This document shows positions 8,908-17,262 of a DNA stretch of 64,000 nt, one piece after another (the first letter of the stretch is position 1; each line of letters opens with the position of its first letter). A program made the translations under genes and the position numbers. The notes beneath the pieces are model-generated. The model saw only the letters and a program-made list of their open reading frames with translations, was not told where the DNA came from and made no database searches. Source of the DNA: Butyricicoccus sp. OM04-18BH (lineage in GTDB: Bacteria > Bacillota > Clostridia > Oscillospirales > Butyricicoccaceae); NCBI RefSeq assembly GCF_003481705.1, contig NZ_QULN01000001.1:423985-487984 (forward strand). The letters run 5' to 3'.

Positions 8908-10275
8908 TTACCGTCCGACTGCCGCCTGCAGTACGGCGGACGCTACCGTACCGGCAACGCGCGCGCCGCCGCCGCCGTTCTCGACCAGAACGATAAAGGC
9001 ATACGGCGTGTCCTCGTCGCGCAGAAAGCCCGTGAACCATGCGTTCGGGGTCTTGTCCGCGCCGACCTCGGCGGTGCCCGACTTCGCGCAGATGTCCATG
9101 CCCGGGAAGCGGTCCTGACCGTAGGTCTCGATAACATTGTTGTGCATGAGGTCGGCAATCGTGCCGGCGGTCTTTTCGTCGATCAGCTGCGCCGAATTTT
9201 TCGTGCGGTAGATGCCGGTCGGCAGACCGTAGTCGGTCGTGGATTTCTCGATCAGGCGCGGCACGGCCGCTTTGCCGCCGTTCGCAATCGCGCCCATATA
9301 CTGAAGCATGCTGATCGGGCACATGGTGTCCTGTCCCTGACCGACGCCTGCCCACGCGAGCTGGTTTTCGCTCACGTCGAAGTCGAAATGTCCCCAAGCA
9401 GTCTGGATGCCGTCCACGCGCAGCGACTCGGTCAGGCCCGCCGCGTCCGTGTACTTTTTCATCGTTTCCGCGCCGAGCTCAACGGCAAGCTGACCGAACA
9501 CGCCGTTGCAGGAATTTGCGAGCGCGGACTCGATGTCCTGTTCGCCGTGCGCATACGGGCAGGTCACGGTGTCGCCGCCGATCTCGACCGAGCCGGTGCA
9601 GTTCCACTTTCTCTGGAACAGGTCGGGGATGTTCTCGATCGCGGCGTTCAGCGTCACGACCTTGAAGATCGAGCCGGGGATCGAGTTCGCGGACAGCAGG
9701 CGGTTGACGTAAACGCCGTCCCACGCCGGGTCATCCGCCGCGATGTTCGGCGGATCAGCCGGATCGAACGTCGGCGTCGAGACCATGCAGAGGATCTCGC
9801 CCGTCTTGTAGTTGTAGATGCCGACCGTGCCGTTCTGACCGCCGAGCGCCTCATAGGCCACGCGGTTGAGCTCGGAGTCGATGGTGAGATAGACGCTGTT
9901 GCCCGTGCCGAGCGGCGAATACGCGCCCGTCAGCAGATTGTAGCCGGACAGCTTGTCCGCGAACGCGGTCAGCGCGCCCGCGCCGATGTTGCCGGCCGGG
10001 TCGCCGACGGCATGCAGCGTCGCACGGCGGATCGTGCCGTCCTCGTTATAGACGCGCTCGCCGTCCTCGGAGAGCGTCGAGAGCACAACGCCCCGGCTGT
10101 CGATGATCGTGCCGCCCTTGAGCACGCCCTGATTGTTGTACAGATGGCGGTTGTAGGGGTAGGAGGCCCAGTCGTCTCCGTCCGCGACAAAGCGGAAGCA
10201 GAAAAACGCAAGGCCGATGCCGAGCAGCGCGGCCAGAATGAGGCAGAACACGCTTCTTTTTTCGATTTTACGCAT
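8908..10275 (-). CDS. Penicillin-binding protein, D,D-transpeptidase (PbpA/FtsI type)
   Basis: A 455-aa class B-like transpeptidase that cross-links peptidoglycan outside the membrane. A single N-terminal membrane anchor (about residues 8-30) is followed by a short linker and the transpeptidase domain with all three active-site motifs: SIFK (S202 to K205), SCN (255-257) and KSGT (398-401). It lacks the large N-terminal pedestal and PASTA domains of full-size PBP2 proteins and is close to mycobacterial PbpA in size. It starts 3 bp after the stop of the FHA-FtsW/RodA fusion gene, so polymerase and cross-linker are co-expressed, as in the actinobacterial rodA-pbpA arrangement. A terminator follows. 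Confidence 0.93.
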   Translation of the reverse strand: MRKIEKRSVFCLILAALLGIGLAFFCFRFVADGDDWASYPYNRHLYNNQGVLKGGTIIDSRGVVLSTLSEDGERVYNEDGTIRRATLHAVGDPAGNIGAGALTAFADKLSGYNLLTGAYSPLGTGNSVYLTIDSELNRVAYEALGGQNGTVGIYNYKTGEILCMVSTPTFDPADPPNIAADDPAWDGVYVNRLLSANSIPGSIFKVVTLNAAIENIPDLFQRKWNCTGSVEIGGDTVTCPYAHGEQDIESALANSCNGVFGQLAVELGAETMKKYTDAAGLTESLRVDGIQTAWGHFDFDVSENQLAWAGVGQGQDTMCPISMLQYMGAIANGGKAAVPRLIEKSTTDYGLPTGIYRTKNSAQLIDEKTAGTIADLMHNNVIETYGQDRFPGMDICAKSGTAEVGADKTPNAWFTGFLRDEDTPYAFIVLVENGGGGARVAGTVASAVLQAAVGR

Positions 10276-10278
10276 GGC

Positions 10279-12027
10279 TTAGTCCTCCCCTCTCAGCTCT
10301 CGGCGGCTTGGCAGGCGCACCGCGAACGAAGCGTTCTGACGGGTGTCCGTCGCCTTGAGGAAGGCGAGCATGCCCCATGCCGACAGCATGGACGAGCCGC
10401 CGTTGGACACGAACGGCAGGGTGACGCCGGTAAACGGCAGAATGTCGACCGCGCCGAACACGTTCAGACAGGTCTGGAACACGAGCAGGCTGGTCGCGGC
10501 GCACGCCGCAATGGTGTAAAAGCTCGAACGGCCTGCGCGGCAGGCACGCACCGCGAACACCGCGAGCGTGATGATGCACAGTACGGTCAGCACCGCGATG
10601 ACCAGACCCCACTCCTCGCACAGCATGCCGAAAACGATGTCGGTATCCGCCGCAGGCAGGCCGGAGAGCCAGCCCTTGCCCGCGCCGACGCCGATGAGGC
10701 CGCCCGAGGCCGCCGCCGTCAGCGTATGGGTCTGCTGGAAGCCCTTGTCATAAACGTCCTCCCAGATGTGACCCCACGACGCGAAGCGCGCCGCAACGTG
10801 CGGCTTGATGGTCAGCATGACCATGCCGCCGCCGAAGCAGCCGGCGCAGACCAGACCGAGCGTCGCGAAATCACCCGAGCGGAGATAGGCGATGACGAGA
10901 AAGGTCACGAAGAACACGAGCGCCGTACCGAAGTCGTTCTGGAGCGCCAGGCAGCCGCCGCACACGCCGGTAAGACCGATGAACATCCACAGGTTGCGCT
11001 TGTTGAACAGACGGTCGAGCGTCGCCGCACCGGCGAAAATGTAGCAGATCTTCGCGATTTCCGAGGTCTGGAGCGACAGAGAGCCGAAGCGCAGCCATGC
11101 CTTCGCGCCGCCCTCGCTCGAGCCGATGAGCAGCGTGATGGCGAGCAGGCCGACCGCCGTCGCGCCCATGAACCAGCGCACCTTCTGCGCGCGCGTCAGG
11201 TCGCGCAGGAAAAAGCCGAGAATGAGGAACATCGCCATGCCCATCAAAATCGCGACGAGTTGCTTGGGCAGCTCGTCCGGGACGGTCGAGCCCGTCACCG
11301 CGAGCGACAGCGTACACAGGAAGAACGCGATGGTCTCCATCTCGAAGCCGATGCGGCGGAACAGGCGCATGAAGATGAAATAGCCCCAGCAGACGCAGGT
11401 GAACACGAAGAACGTCAGCGGAATGGTGACGTTCGCCTCGCCGCCGCCTGCAACCACGAGCTGCACGGCTGTGAGCACCTGAAACAGCGTCAGCAGCACC
11501 AGACTGCCCCACATGCCGGCCGGGCGGCCCTCCTCGCGGCGCTCTGCCATCTGCCAGCGCTTTTCCTCCGCCGAGATCGGCACCATCGTGGTCGGGATGC
11601 CGCCGAACGAGACCGTATCGCCGTCCTCGACGATCGCGTATTCGTCTACCGGCAGATCGTTGACCTTGATGCCGCCCTTGGAATTCAGGTCGTATACCGT
11701 CCAGCTGCCGTCGTTTTCACGGATAAGCGCGGCGTGCTGCCGTGAGACCGACGGATATTCGAGCTGCACATCGCAGGCCGCGGCGCGGCCGATGATGTTT
11801 TCCCAGTGCGTGAGCGGCAGGCGCACACCGTTGCCGAGCGTGAGATAGCCCCAGACCTCGTCCGGATGCTTGACCTTCCACAGCGAGCGGATCGCGCCCA
11901 CCAGGATCATCAGCGCGAGCAGTGGGAACACGAAGCGAACGACCGTCGTGTACCACGCGCCCACGAGCGGATTTTCCGCAAGAAAACCCGACAGCACGTC
12001 AAGCGCGTGCTGCAGCGCATCTTTCAT
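10279..12027 (-). CDS. FHA domain fused to FtsW/RodA/SpoVE-family glycosyltransferase
   Basis: A 582-aa membrane protein. It has TM1 at about 27-50, an FHA domain at about 60-145 (GRAAACDVQLEYPSVSRQHA and the SKGGIKVND loop), then the multi-span SEDS region (about 175-570) with the family blocks GVGAGKGWLSGLPAADTD, FGMLCEEWG and TGVTLPFVSNGGSSML. SEDS proteins polymerise lipid II into glycan strands; FHA domains bind phosphothreonine peptides, so the enzyme may be controlled by a Ser/Thr kinase. The start is ATG 12027 behind GGAGGAGGAAATGTT; the longer frame back to 12216 is an accident of the upstream repeat. It is followed at 3 bp by the PBP gene. Confidence 0.93.
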   Translation of the reverse strand: MKDALQHALDVLSGFLAENPLVGAWYTTVVRFVFPLLALMILVGAIRSLWKVKHPDEVWGYLTLGNGVRLPLTHWENIIGRAAACDVQLEYPSVSRQHAALIRENDGSWTVYDLNSKGGIKVNDLPVDEYAIVEDGDTVSFGGIPTTMVPISAEEKRWQMAERREEGRPAGMWGSLVLLTLFQVLTAVQLVVAGGGEANVTIPLTFFVFTCVCWGYFIFMRLFRRIGFEMETIAFFLCTLSLAVTGSTVPDELPKQLVAILMGMAMFLILGFFLRDLTRAQKVRWFMGATAVGLLAITLLIGSSEGGAKAWLRFGSLSLQTSEIAKICYIFAGAATLDRLFNKRNLWMFIGLTGVCGGCLALQNDFGTALVFFVTFLVIAYLRSGDFATLGLVCAGCFGGGMVMLTIKPHVAARFASWGHIWEDVYDKGFQQTHTLTAAASGGLIGVGAGKGWLSGLPAADTDIVFGMLCEEWGLVIAVLTVLCIITLAVFAVRACRAGRSSFYTIAACAATSLLVFQTCLNVFGAVDILPFTGVTLPFVSNGGSSMLSAWGMLAFLKATDTRQNASFAVRLPSRRELRGED

Positions 12028-12075
12028 AACATTTCCTCCTCCCAGAACGGAGCATACAGTTAGCCATTTTACTTT

Positions 12076-12293
12076 GTTATTATACCACAGCGGCATTGAA
12101 AACGCCAACACACGACATCCATTTTTACCGCCGCTGGTGGTATAATTGTTAAATAACCGGTACAATAACCGTTTTGCGGTTATTGTACCACAGCGGCATT
12201 GAAAACGCCAACACACGACACCTATTTTTACCGCCGCCGGTGGTATAATTGTTAAATAACCGGTATAATAACCGTCCAGCGGTTATTATACCA
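12076..12293. repeat. 103-bp tandem direct repeat with conserved palindromes
   Basis: The gene-free stretch 12028-12391 holds two head-to-tail copies (12076-12178 and 12179-12281) plus the first 12 bp of a third (12282-12293). Each copy ends in a perfect 13-bp inverted repeat: GGTACAATAACCG with its complement (12159-12171/12177-12189) in copy one, and GGTATAATAACCG with its complement (12262-12274/12280-12292) in copy two. The C-to-T change in one arm is matched by G-to-A in the other, which keeps the pairing. Each copy also has an outer near-perfect inverted repeat (ATTATACCACAGCGGC against GCCGCTGGTGGTATAAT). Copy one carries the likely promoter of the FHA-FtsW operon. Confidence 0.9.
12079..12108 (-). 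promoter_or_regulatory. Probable promoter of the FHA-FtsW/PBP operon
   Basis: On the minus strand TTGGCG (12103-12108) and TATAAT (12079-12084) are separated by 18 bp, about 50 bp upstream of the ATG. The second repeat copy holds the same -35 with a TACAAT -10, possibly a weaker duplicate promoter. Confidence 0.6.
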
Positions 12294-12391
12294 TAAGTGT
12301 CAAGCAGAAGAAAATCCATAAAGGTTTCGCGGCAGTCCAGGGGATAATCTTCTTTTTCCCCGGGCAAACTTCCCCAAAAGGGGGAATAGAC

Positions 12392-13054
12392 TTGCTAAAA
12401 CTCATTTCTGCGAGTAAAATATATGACAGCAGCGGTGTCACCGCACTGCACCGCATCGATCTCCATGTCGCGCGCGGCGACTACGTTTCGGTCACCGGCG
12501 CGTCCGGCTCGGGAAAATCCACCCTCATGCACATTCTTGGCCTGCTCGACACGCTGTCCTCAGGCTCCTACCTGCTCTGCGGCACGGATGTTTCCCATCT
12601 TTCGCCCGCCGCGCTCACCGCCCGGCGCGCCTCCGAGATCGGCTTTGTTTTTCAGCAGTTTCAGCTGCTCCCCGGCCTGACCGCGCTCGAAAATACCGCG
12701 CTGCCGCTCGCCATCGGCGGCATTCCGCGCTCTGTGCGCCTTGCACGCGCCCGGGCGGCGCTGCTCTCGGTCGGTCTCGGCGACCGCATGGAGCATCTGC
12801 CGAACGCGCTTTCCGGCGGTCAGCAGCAGCGCGTCGCCATCGCGCGCGCCATCATCACGCGCCCCTGCGTGCTGCTCGCGGACGAGCCGACCGCGGGCCT
12901 CGACCCGGTCTCCGCCGCCGATGTGCTCGCGCTGTTCGACAGCCTGCACGAGAGCGGCCACACCATCGTCCTCATCACGCACGACCCGGCGGCCGCCCGG
13001 CGCGCCACGCGCCGTCTCCGTCTGGAAAACGGCGTACTCTTTAACATACAATAA
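12392..13054 (+). CDS. ABC transporter ATP-binding protein (MacB/LolD-like), orphan
   Basis: A 220-aa ABC ATPase with Walker A GASGSGKST (about residues 38-46), Q-loop QQFQLLPG, signature LSGGQQQRVAIARA, Walker B VLLADEPTAGLD and H-loop ITHD, all intact. Its size and sequence resemble LolD/MacB/FtsE-type ATPases that work with FtsX-like permeases. The start is TTG 12392, with AGGGGG about 8 bp upstream. No permease gene lies in the flanks: the next gene, 27 bp downstream, is a dCMP deaminase. It either uses a permease encoded elsewhere or has another role. Confidence 0.9.
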   Translation: MLKLISASKIYDSSGVTALHRIDLHVARGDYVSVTGASGSGKSTLMHILGLLDTLSSGSYLLCGTDVSHLSPAALTARRASEIGFVFQQFQLLPGLTALENTALPLAIGGIPRSVRLARARAALLSVGLGDRMEHLPNALSGGQQQRVAIARAIITRPCVLLADEPTAGLDPVSAADVLALFDSLHESGHTIVLITHDPAAARRATRRLRLENGVLFNIQ

Positions 13055-13081
13055 ATACCCCTGCAAAAAGGAGAAACTCCC

Positions 13082-13570
13082 ATGAACAGACGCGATAAGA
13101 CCAACTATTATCTCGATATGGCGCAGGTCGCGCTCGAGCGCGGCACCTGTCTGCGCCGCAACTTCGGCGCGGTCATCGTCAAGAACGACGTCATCGTTTC
13201 CACCGGCTACACCGGCGCACCGCGCGGCCGTGCCAACTGCATCGACATCGGCACCTGCGTCCGCCAGAAAATGGGCATTCCGCGCGGCGAGCGCTACGAG
13301 TTCTGCCGCTCGGTCCATGCCGAGGCGAACGCCATCATCGCCGCGCCGCGTGAGCAGATGCTCGGTGCGACCCTTTATCTTGTCGGCCGCGATATGTCCA
13401 CCGGCGAGATCATGCGCGATGCGAATTCCTGCACGATGTGCAAGCGCATGATCATCAACGCCGGCATTTCTCAGGTCATCATCCGCCGCGACAACGATAC
13501 ATACGACACGATCGACGTCGCGGACTGGGTCGCGCACGACGATGTGCTCGACGGCCAGACCGGCTATTAA
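13082..13570 (+). CDS. comEB: Deoxycytidylate (dCMP) deaminase, ComEB-like
   Basis: A 162-aa zinc-dependent deaminase converting dCMP to dUMP, a step towards dTMP. The zinc-site motif HAEANAI (SVHAEANAI) supplies the histidine and catalytic glutamate, and SCTMCKRMI supplies the paired cysteines; the first cysteine position reads SCTMC rather than the commoner PCxxC, but two cysteines are kept. Length is typical of the ComEB/dCMP deaminase family. ATG follows AAAAAGGAG. It sits between an orphan ABC ATPase and an unrecognised 626-aa protein, all on the plus strand with short gaps. Confidence 0.92.
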   Translation: MNRRDKTNYYLDMAQVALERGTCLRRNFGAVIVKNDVIVSTGYTGAPRGRANCIDIGTCVRQKMGIPRGERYEFCRSVHAEANAIIAAPREQMLGATLYLVGRDMSTGEIMRDANSCTMCKRMIINAGISQVIIRRDNDTYDTIDVADWVAHDDVLDGQTGY

Positions 13571-13607
13571 CCGTGACGCCCGTACAGACAGAGAAGGAGG
13601 CGTTTTC

Positions 13608-15488
13608 ATGACCGAAACCACACAGCTTTCCGGCAAGATCAAGCATAAATGCAGCAAAACCATGCTTTTGACGCCGCAGGAGCTTTTTGAGCTCGACCGC
13701 TATATCGAGTCCCTGCGCGCGTCCGACAGCTTCACCGAGGACGAAAAACGTGCCGTCACGGAGAACGATTTTTCCCGCTGGGAGACGCTTTCCTGCGGTC
13801 TGCGCACATGGATCGCGGAAAAGCATTACGCGGAGTTTCTCGCCGCGCCGACCGTCCCCGTGGACGAAGCCTACCTCGAGAGCAGCGTTTTCGAGCTGTC
13901 GCTCGAAAAATGGGCGCTCGACCCGGCGTTCCGTCTTGCGCTCAGCGCACGCATCCTCGCAGACCGCCGCCGCAGTCCGAATACGGTCGGCGTTTACGAG
14001 CGCTGCGAGCAGAAGATGAACGCTTATCTGATGGAGCGTGCGCTCACCCCGGGTGCGGTAAACGATACGCAGCTTGCGCTTGCTGAGGCGCTGTTCCTTG
14101 CACAGCTCGGCGGCGTCGAGATCGTTCAGACCGCAAGAGGTCAGACCGGCTCGTATTTTCTCGGCGCGGAGGCGACCGTCACCGAGCCGTTCGCGCACGG
14201 CGGCCGCGTGGCCTTCCTGCTGCCTGCGGACACGGATTTCCGGGCGCTCCGCCCCTGCCCTGCCGTGCAGCATTTCGCGCTCCGCAAGGCGGACGGCACC
14301 GTGCTGCGCCGCCGCGCACGCGAGAACGAGCATCCCGCCCGGCAGTACAGTGCCGATCTGGCGGATAAACACATCTATCTGCGCCCGTACAAGGGCGGCG
14401 AAGGCCGCTATGCTGCGCTGACGCTCGGCATCCAGAGCGACGCCCCAGGCGGCGTTTCCTCTCTCGGCCACGCGCACAGCGACTGGGCGCATTCCGAGCG
14501 CCAGAGCGGCTTTCTCGCCTGCCGCGAGACCGGCGTCGGCCAGCGCATCGGCGGCCGCATCATCGACCTCACGCCGCTCTCCTCCGCGCAGCTGACCGCG
14601 CTCATGCAGGCATTTGCGCACGGATACCGCGCCCTTCAGGCGCAGCCGGAGGTGCCGGATGCCCTGCTCCGCGTGGGCAGCCTGCTCACCGGCGCACCGC
14701 TCACGCGCGAGGAAATGCTCACGCTCTGGTCGCATCTCGATGCAGACGACGCGGAAGCGCTCGGCGCAGCCTTTGACGCCTGCCGCAGCCGCAGTCTGGA
14801 GGCGCCCATCAAGCCGCCTCAGCTCAAGACCGGCGACGGCTGCACATTCGCGCCGCTCACGCCTGTTCATATCGAGCTCAGGCAGAACGAGGTGAACTGG
14901 TACAACCGTGTATTCGGCTGGCTGCCGTTCGTGGACAGCGCGAACGACATCCGCCGCGAAAACCGCCGCCTCCAGAACGAATACCGCGCCGCACAGCGCG
15001 CGTCCGACCTGTCGTTCGGCGGCAATCCCTTCGAGGACGAGATCGAATACAGCGACGCGGTGCTCAAGCCGCGCTACCGCCTGCACCGCTGCGGTCTGCC
15101 GAAGGAACGGCTCGCTATCCCGGCGCAGCCTGTCGCGCCCGGCAGAGAGCGGCCGCTCGACCGCAAGGGCATCCTGTCCCTGCTGCTCGACGACCGCCGC
15201 GAGCATACCCCGGAGCAGGAGCTTTTCCTTACCTATGTCAAGGGGCTGTCCGGCGTGCAGCGCATCGTCGACGGATATCTCGGCAAGAGCCAGAGTGCGC
15301 TCGTCAAAAATCTGCGCAGCAACCCGGACTCGTTTGCCCGAACTATCATGCAGACCATTTACAGCGATGCCCGCCGCAACGGCATCGACCACCTGCCAAG
15401 TCTCGCGCGCGAGCTGATCGAACCCGAGCTGCGCCGCCATGAGGCCGCGCGTCCCAAGCCCTCGTCCGAGCCGAAGAGCGAGGAATAA
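13608..15488 (+). CDS. Uncharacterised 626-aa cytosolic protein
   Basis: I do not recognise this protein. The start at 13608 is set by AGAAGGAGG 6-8 bp upstream; the open frame reaches back to 13542 but overlaps the end of the deaminase gene. It has no signal peptide or membrane segment and is rich in Arg, Glu, Ala and Leu. The N-terminal 100 residues look helical; a middle region (about 190-290) has short hydrophobic strands; the C-terminus carries FLTYVKGLSGVQRIVDGYLG and a proline/glutamate-rich tail. A glycine/histidine-containing block (GGVSSLGHAHSDWAHSERQ) near residue 285 is distinctive. Codon use matches its neighbours. It begins 37 bp after dCMP deaminase and may be in the same transcript. 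Confidence 0.8.
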   Translation: MTETTQLSGKIKHKCSKTMLLTPQELFELDRYIESLRASDSFTEDEKRAVTENDFSRWETLSCGLRTWIAEKHYAEFLAAPTVPVDEAYLESSVFELSLEKWALDPAFRLALSARILADRRRSPNTVGVYERCEQKMNAYLMERALTPGAVNDTQLALAEALFLAQLGGVEIVQTARGQTGSYFLGAEATVTEPFAHGGRVAFLLPADTDFRALRPCPAVQHFALRKADGTVLRRRARENEHPARQYSADLADKHIYLRPYKGGEGRYAALTLGIQSDAPGGVSSLGHAHSDWAHSERQSGFLACRETGVGQRIGGRIIDLTPLSSAQLTALMQAFAHGYRALQAQPEVPDALLRVGSLLTGAPLTREEMLTLWSHLDADDAEALGAAFDACRSRSLEAPIKPPQLKTGDGCTFAPLTPVHIELRQNEVNWYNRVFGWLPFVDSANDIRRENRRLQNEYRAAQRASDLSFGGNPFEDEIEYSDAVLKPRYRLHRCGLPKERLAIPAQPVAPGRERPLDRKGILSLLLDDRREHTPEQELFLTYVKGLSGVQRIVDGYLGKSQSALVKNLRSNPDSFARTIMQTIYSDARRNGIDHLPSLARELIEPELRRHEAARPKPSSEPKSEE

Positions 15489-15559
15489 AAAAGCGGTAGA
15501 CTTTATTATTGTGCTGCCGCGCGGCAGCGCGCTTTCAAAAGCGTTTGCACAGCAAACGA

Positions 15560-15590
15560 AAAAAAACGAGGACATGTGCCTCGTTTTTTT
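15560..15590 (+). terminator. Terminator after the 626-aa protein gene
   Basis: An ACGAGGCA-type stem around a short loop is followed by seven T residues on the plus strand and preceded by A residues, giving a bidirectional intrinsic terminator. Confidence 0.8.
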
Positions 15591-15694
15591 CACTTTAAGA
15601 GGTAGAAAGTTTCCGCATGGGAACTTTCGGACGACTCGTGTTCTGCGCAGTCAGAACACAACCTGTCTGCGAAACAAAGTTTCGCAGACAAGTC

Positions 15695-15731
15695 AAATCC
15701 CCTCCTGCGATGCGCTTGCAGGAGGGGATTT
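15695..15731 (-). terminator. Probable terminator of the AGCS symporter gene
   Basis: A 14-bp perfect stem (AAATCCCCTCCTGC and its complement) lies 19 bp after the symporter stop codon. The TTT on the minus-strand edge is short, so function as a terminator is likely rather than certain. Confidence 0.6.
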
Positions 15732-15749
15732 CAGCTTTATATGGTGCTT

Positions 15750-17120
15750 TTACTTCATGATGTCCTTGTCATGTGCAGCCTTTGCGACCAGACCGGACAG
15801 CGCGAGGAGCGCGATGAGGTTCGGGAATACCATCAGGCCGTTGAACAGGTCGGACAGGTTCCAGACCAGATCAACGTGCAGCGCGGAGCCGATCACGATG
15901 CAGGCAACAACGATCGCGGCGTAAGCCTTGACCGCCTTGTGGCCGAACAGCGCCTTTACGTTCTGCTCACCGAAGAAATACCAGCCGATAATGGTGGAAA
16001 ACGCGAAGAACAGCATGCAGATCGCAACAAATGCGCCGCCGATCGTGCCGAGGGAGGCGGAGAAGGCAGCCTGTGCGAGCTCGGTGCCCTGCAGGCCGTC
16101 CGGAGCGCCCGGATTGAGCATGCCGGAGGTCAGGATGACCATCGCGGTCAGCGTCAGTACAACAAAGGTGTCGATGAATACGGAAACGATGGCGATCTCG
16201 CCCTGATCCTGCGGACGCTTTACCTTGGCCAGCGCGTGTGCGTGCGGCGTGGAGCCCATACCGGCCTCGTTGGAGAACAGACCGCGTGCAACGCCGTAGC
16301 GCATCGCCTCGCGCACCGTGATGCCGGCTGCGCCGCCGAGGATCGACTGCGGATCAAACGCCGCAACAAAGATGGACTTGAACGCCGGGATGATCGCCGC
16401 ATGGTTGAAGCACAGGATGACCAGGCAGCCTGCCATGTAGAACAGCGCCATGATCGGGACGACCTTCTCGGTAACGGAAGCGATACGGCCGACGCCGCCG
16501 AGGAAGATGAACGCCGCGATGATCGCGCAGACGATGCCGACAACGATCTGCGGTGCGCCGAACGCGGTCTTGAAGGCAACGCTGATCGAGTTTGCCTGTA
16601 CCATGTTGCCGGTGAAGCCGAGGGCGAAAATGATAGCGACCGAGAAGAAGCCGGCAAGGAACTTGCCGAAGCCGCCCTGGAAGCGTGCACGGATGTAGTA
16701 GATCGGGCCGCCGGTAACGTGACCCTTGTCGTCGGTGGTCTTGTACTTCTGCGCGAGCACGGCCTCACCGTAGATGGTGGACATGCCGAAGAACGCAGAC
16801 AGCCACATCCAGAAGATCGCGCCCGGGCCGCCGGAATACAGTGCGGTAGCCGCGCCCGCGATATTGCCGGTGCCGACCTGCGCCGCGATAGCGGTCGTCA
16901 GCGCCTGAAACGGGCTCATGCCGTCCGCGCCCGCCTTTTCACCGTTGAGCGAGAAGTGACCGAACAGGTGCTTCCAGCCTGCGCCGAACTTGCGGACCTG
17001 AACGAAGCGTGTGCGGATGGTAAACACGATGCCGGTACCTACGAGGAGATACAGCAGCAGGCCGTTCCAGACGACGTTGCTGACCTTGCTTACCCAGTCT
17101 GCCAATACTTCCATTGTCAT
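15750..17120 (-). CDS. Alanine/glycine:cation symporter (AGCS family)
   Basis: A 456-aa polytopic transporter of the AGCS (DagA/AlsT) family that imports alanine or glycine with Na+ or H+. The N-terminal GLLLYLLVGTGIVFTIRTRF block, the PFQALTTAIAAQVGTGNIAG signature and the SNEAGMGSTPHAHA block are characteristic. About 10-11 hydrophobic helices are present and length is normal. The ATG at 17120 follows AAGGGGAA. Upstream on the same strand are an intrinsic terminator (17154-17188) and a tandem glycine riboswitch (17263-17450), so glycine is the likely regulator and probably a substrate. Confidence 0.95.
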   Translation of the reverse strand: MTMEVLADWVSKVSNVVWNGLLLYLLVGTGIVFTIRTRFVQVRKFGAGWKHLFGHFSLNGEKAGADGMSPFQALTTAIAAQVGTGNIAGAATALYSGGPGAIFWMWLSAFFGMSTIYGEAVLAQKYKTTDDKGHVTGGPIYYIRARFQGGFGKFLAGFFSVAIIFALGFTGNMVQANSISVAFKTAFGAPQIVVGIVCAIIAAFIFLGGVGRIASVTEKVVPIMALFYMAGCLVILCFNHAAIIPAFKSIFVAAFDPQSILGGAAGITVREAMRYGVARGLFSNEAGMGSTPHAHALAKVKRPQDQGEIAIVSVFIDTFVVLTLTAMVILTSGMLNPGAPDGLQGTELAQAAFSASLGTIGGAFVAICMLFFAFSTIIGWYFFGEQNVKALFGHKAVKAYAAIVVACIVIGSALHVDLVWNLSDLFNGLMVFPNLIALLALSGLVAKAAHDKDIMK

Positions 17121-17153
17121 TTTTTACATTCCCCTTTTTTGTCTGCGGCAAAC

Positions 17154-17188
17154 AAAAAACCGAAACCCATGGGTAAAATGGATTTCGG
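17154..17188 (-). terminator. Riboswitch expression-platform terminator
   Basis: On the minus strand a 9-bp stem (CCGAAATCC with GGGTTTCGG, 17180-17188 with 17160-17168) is followed by six T residues. It lies between the glycine aptamers and the symporter start, the position of a transcription-termination expression platform. Confidence 0.85.
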
Positions 17189-17262
17189 CTCAAAAGAACG
17201 ACAGCAGAACAGGATTTCACGCGCTGATGAAACGCTGACCTCCTGTGCATTTTATCGATCCA

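Larger units (their letters stand above)
15540..15731. repeat. Train of perfect hairpins between convergent genes
   Basis: The gap 15489-15749 contains consecutive hairpins: 15542-15558 (CGTTTGC/GCAAACG), a terminator at 15560-15590 (ACGAGG/CCTCGT with T7), 15605-15628 (GAAAGTTTCC-like), 15638-15659 (GTGTTCTG/CAGAACAC), 15664-15690 (12-bp arms, TGTCTGCGAAAC) and 15695-15731 (14-bp arms, AAATCCCCTCCTGC). The second and last can serve as terminators for the converging genes; the others have no T tract. Confidence 0.8.

Noticed and set aside
12149..12367. 72-codon minus-strand ORF similar to the N-terminal extension of the FHA-FtsW frame
   Set aside because: Both are translations of the two copies of the 103-bp tandem repeat; the true FHA-FtsW start is 12027.
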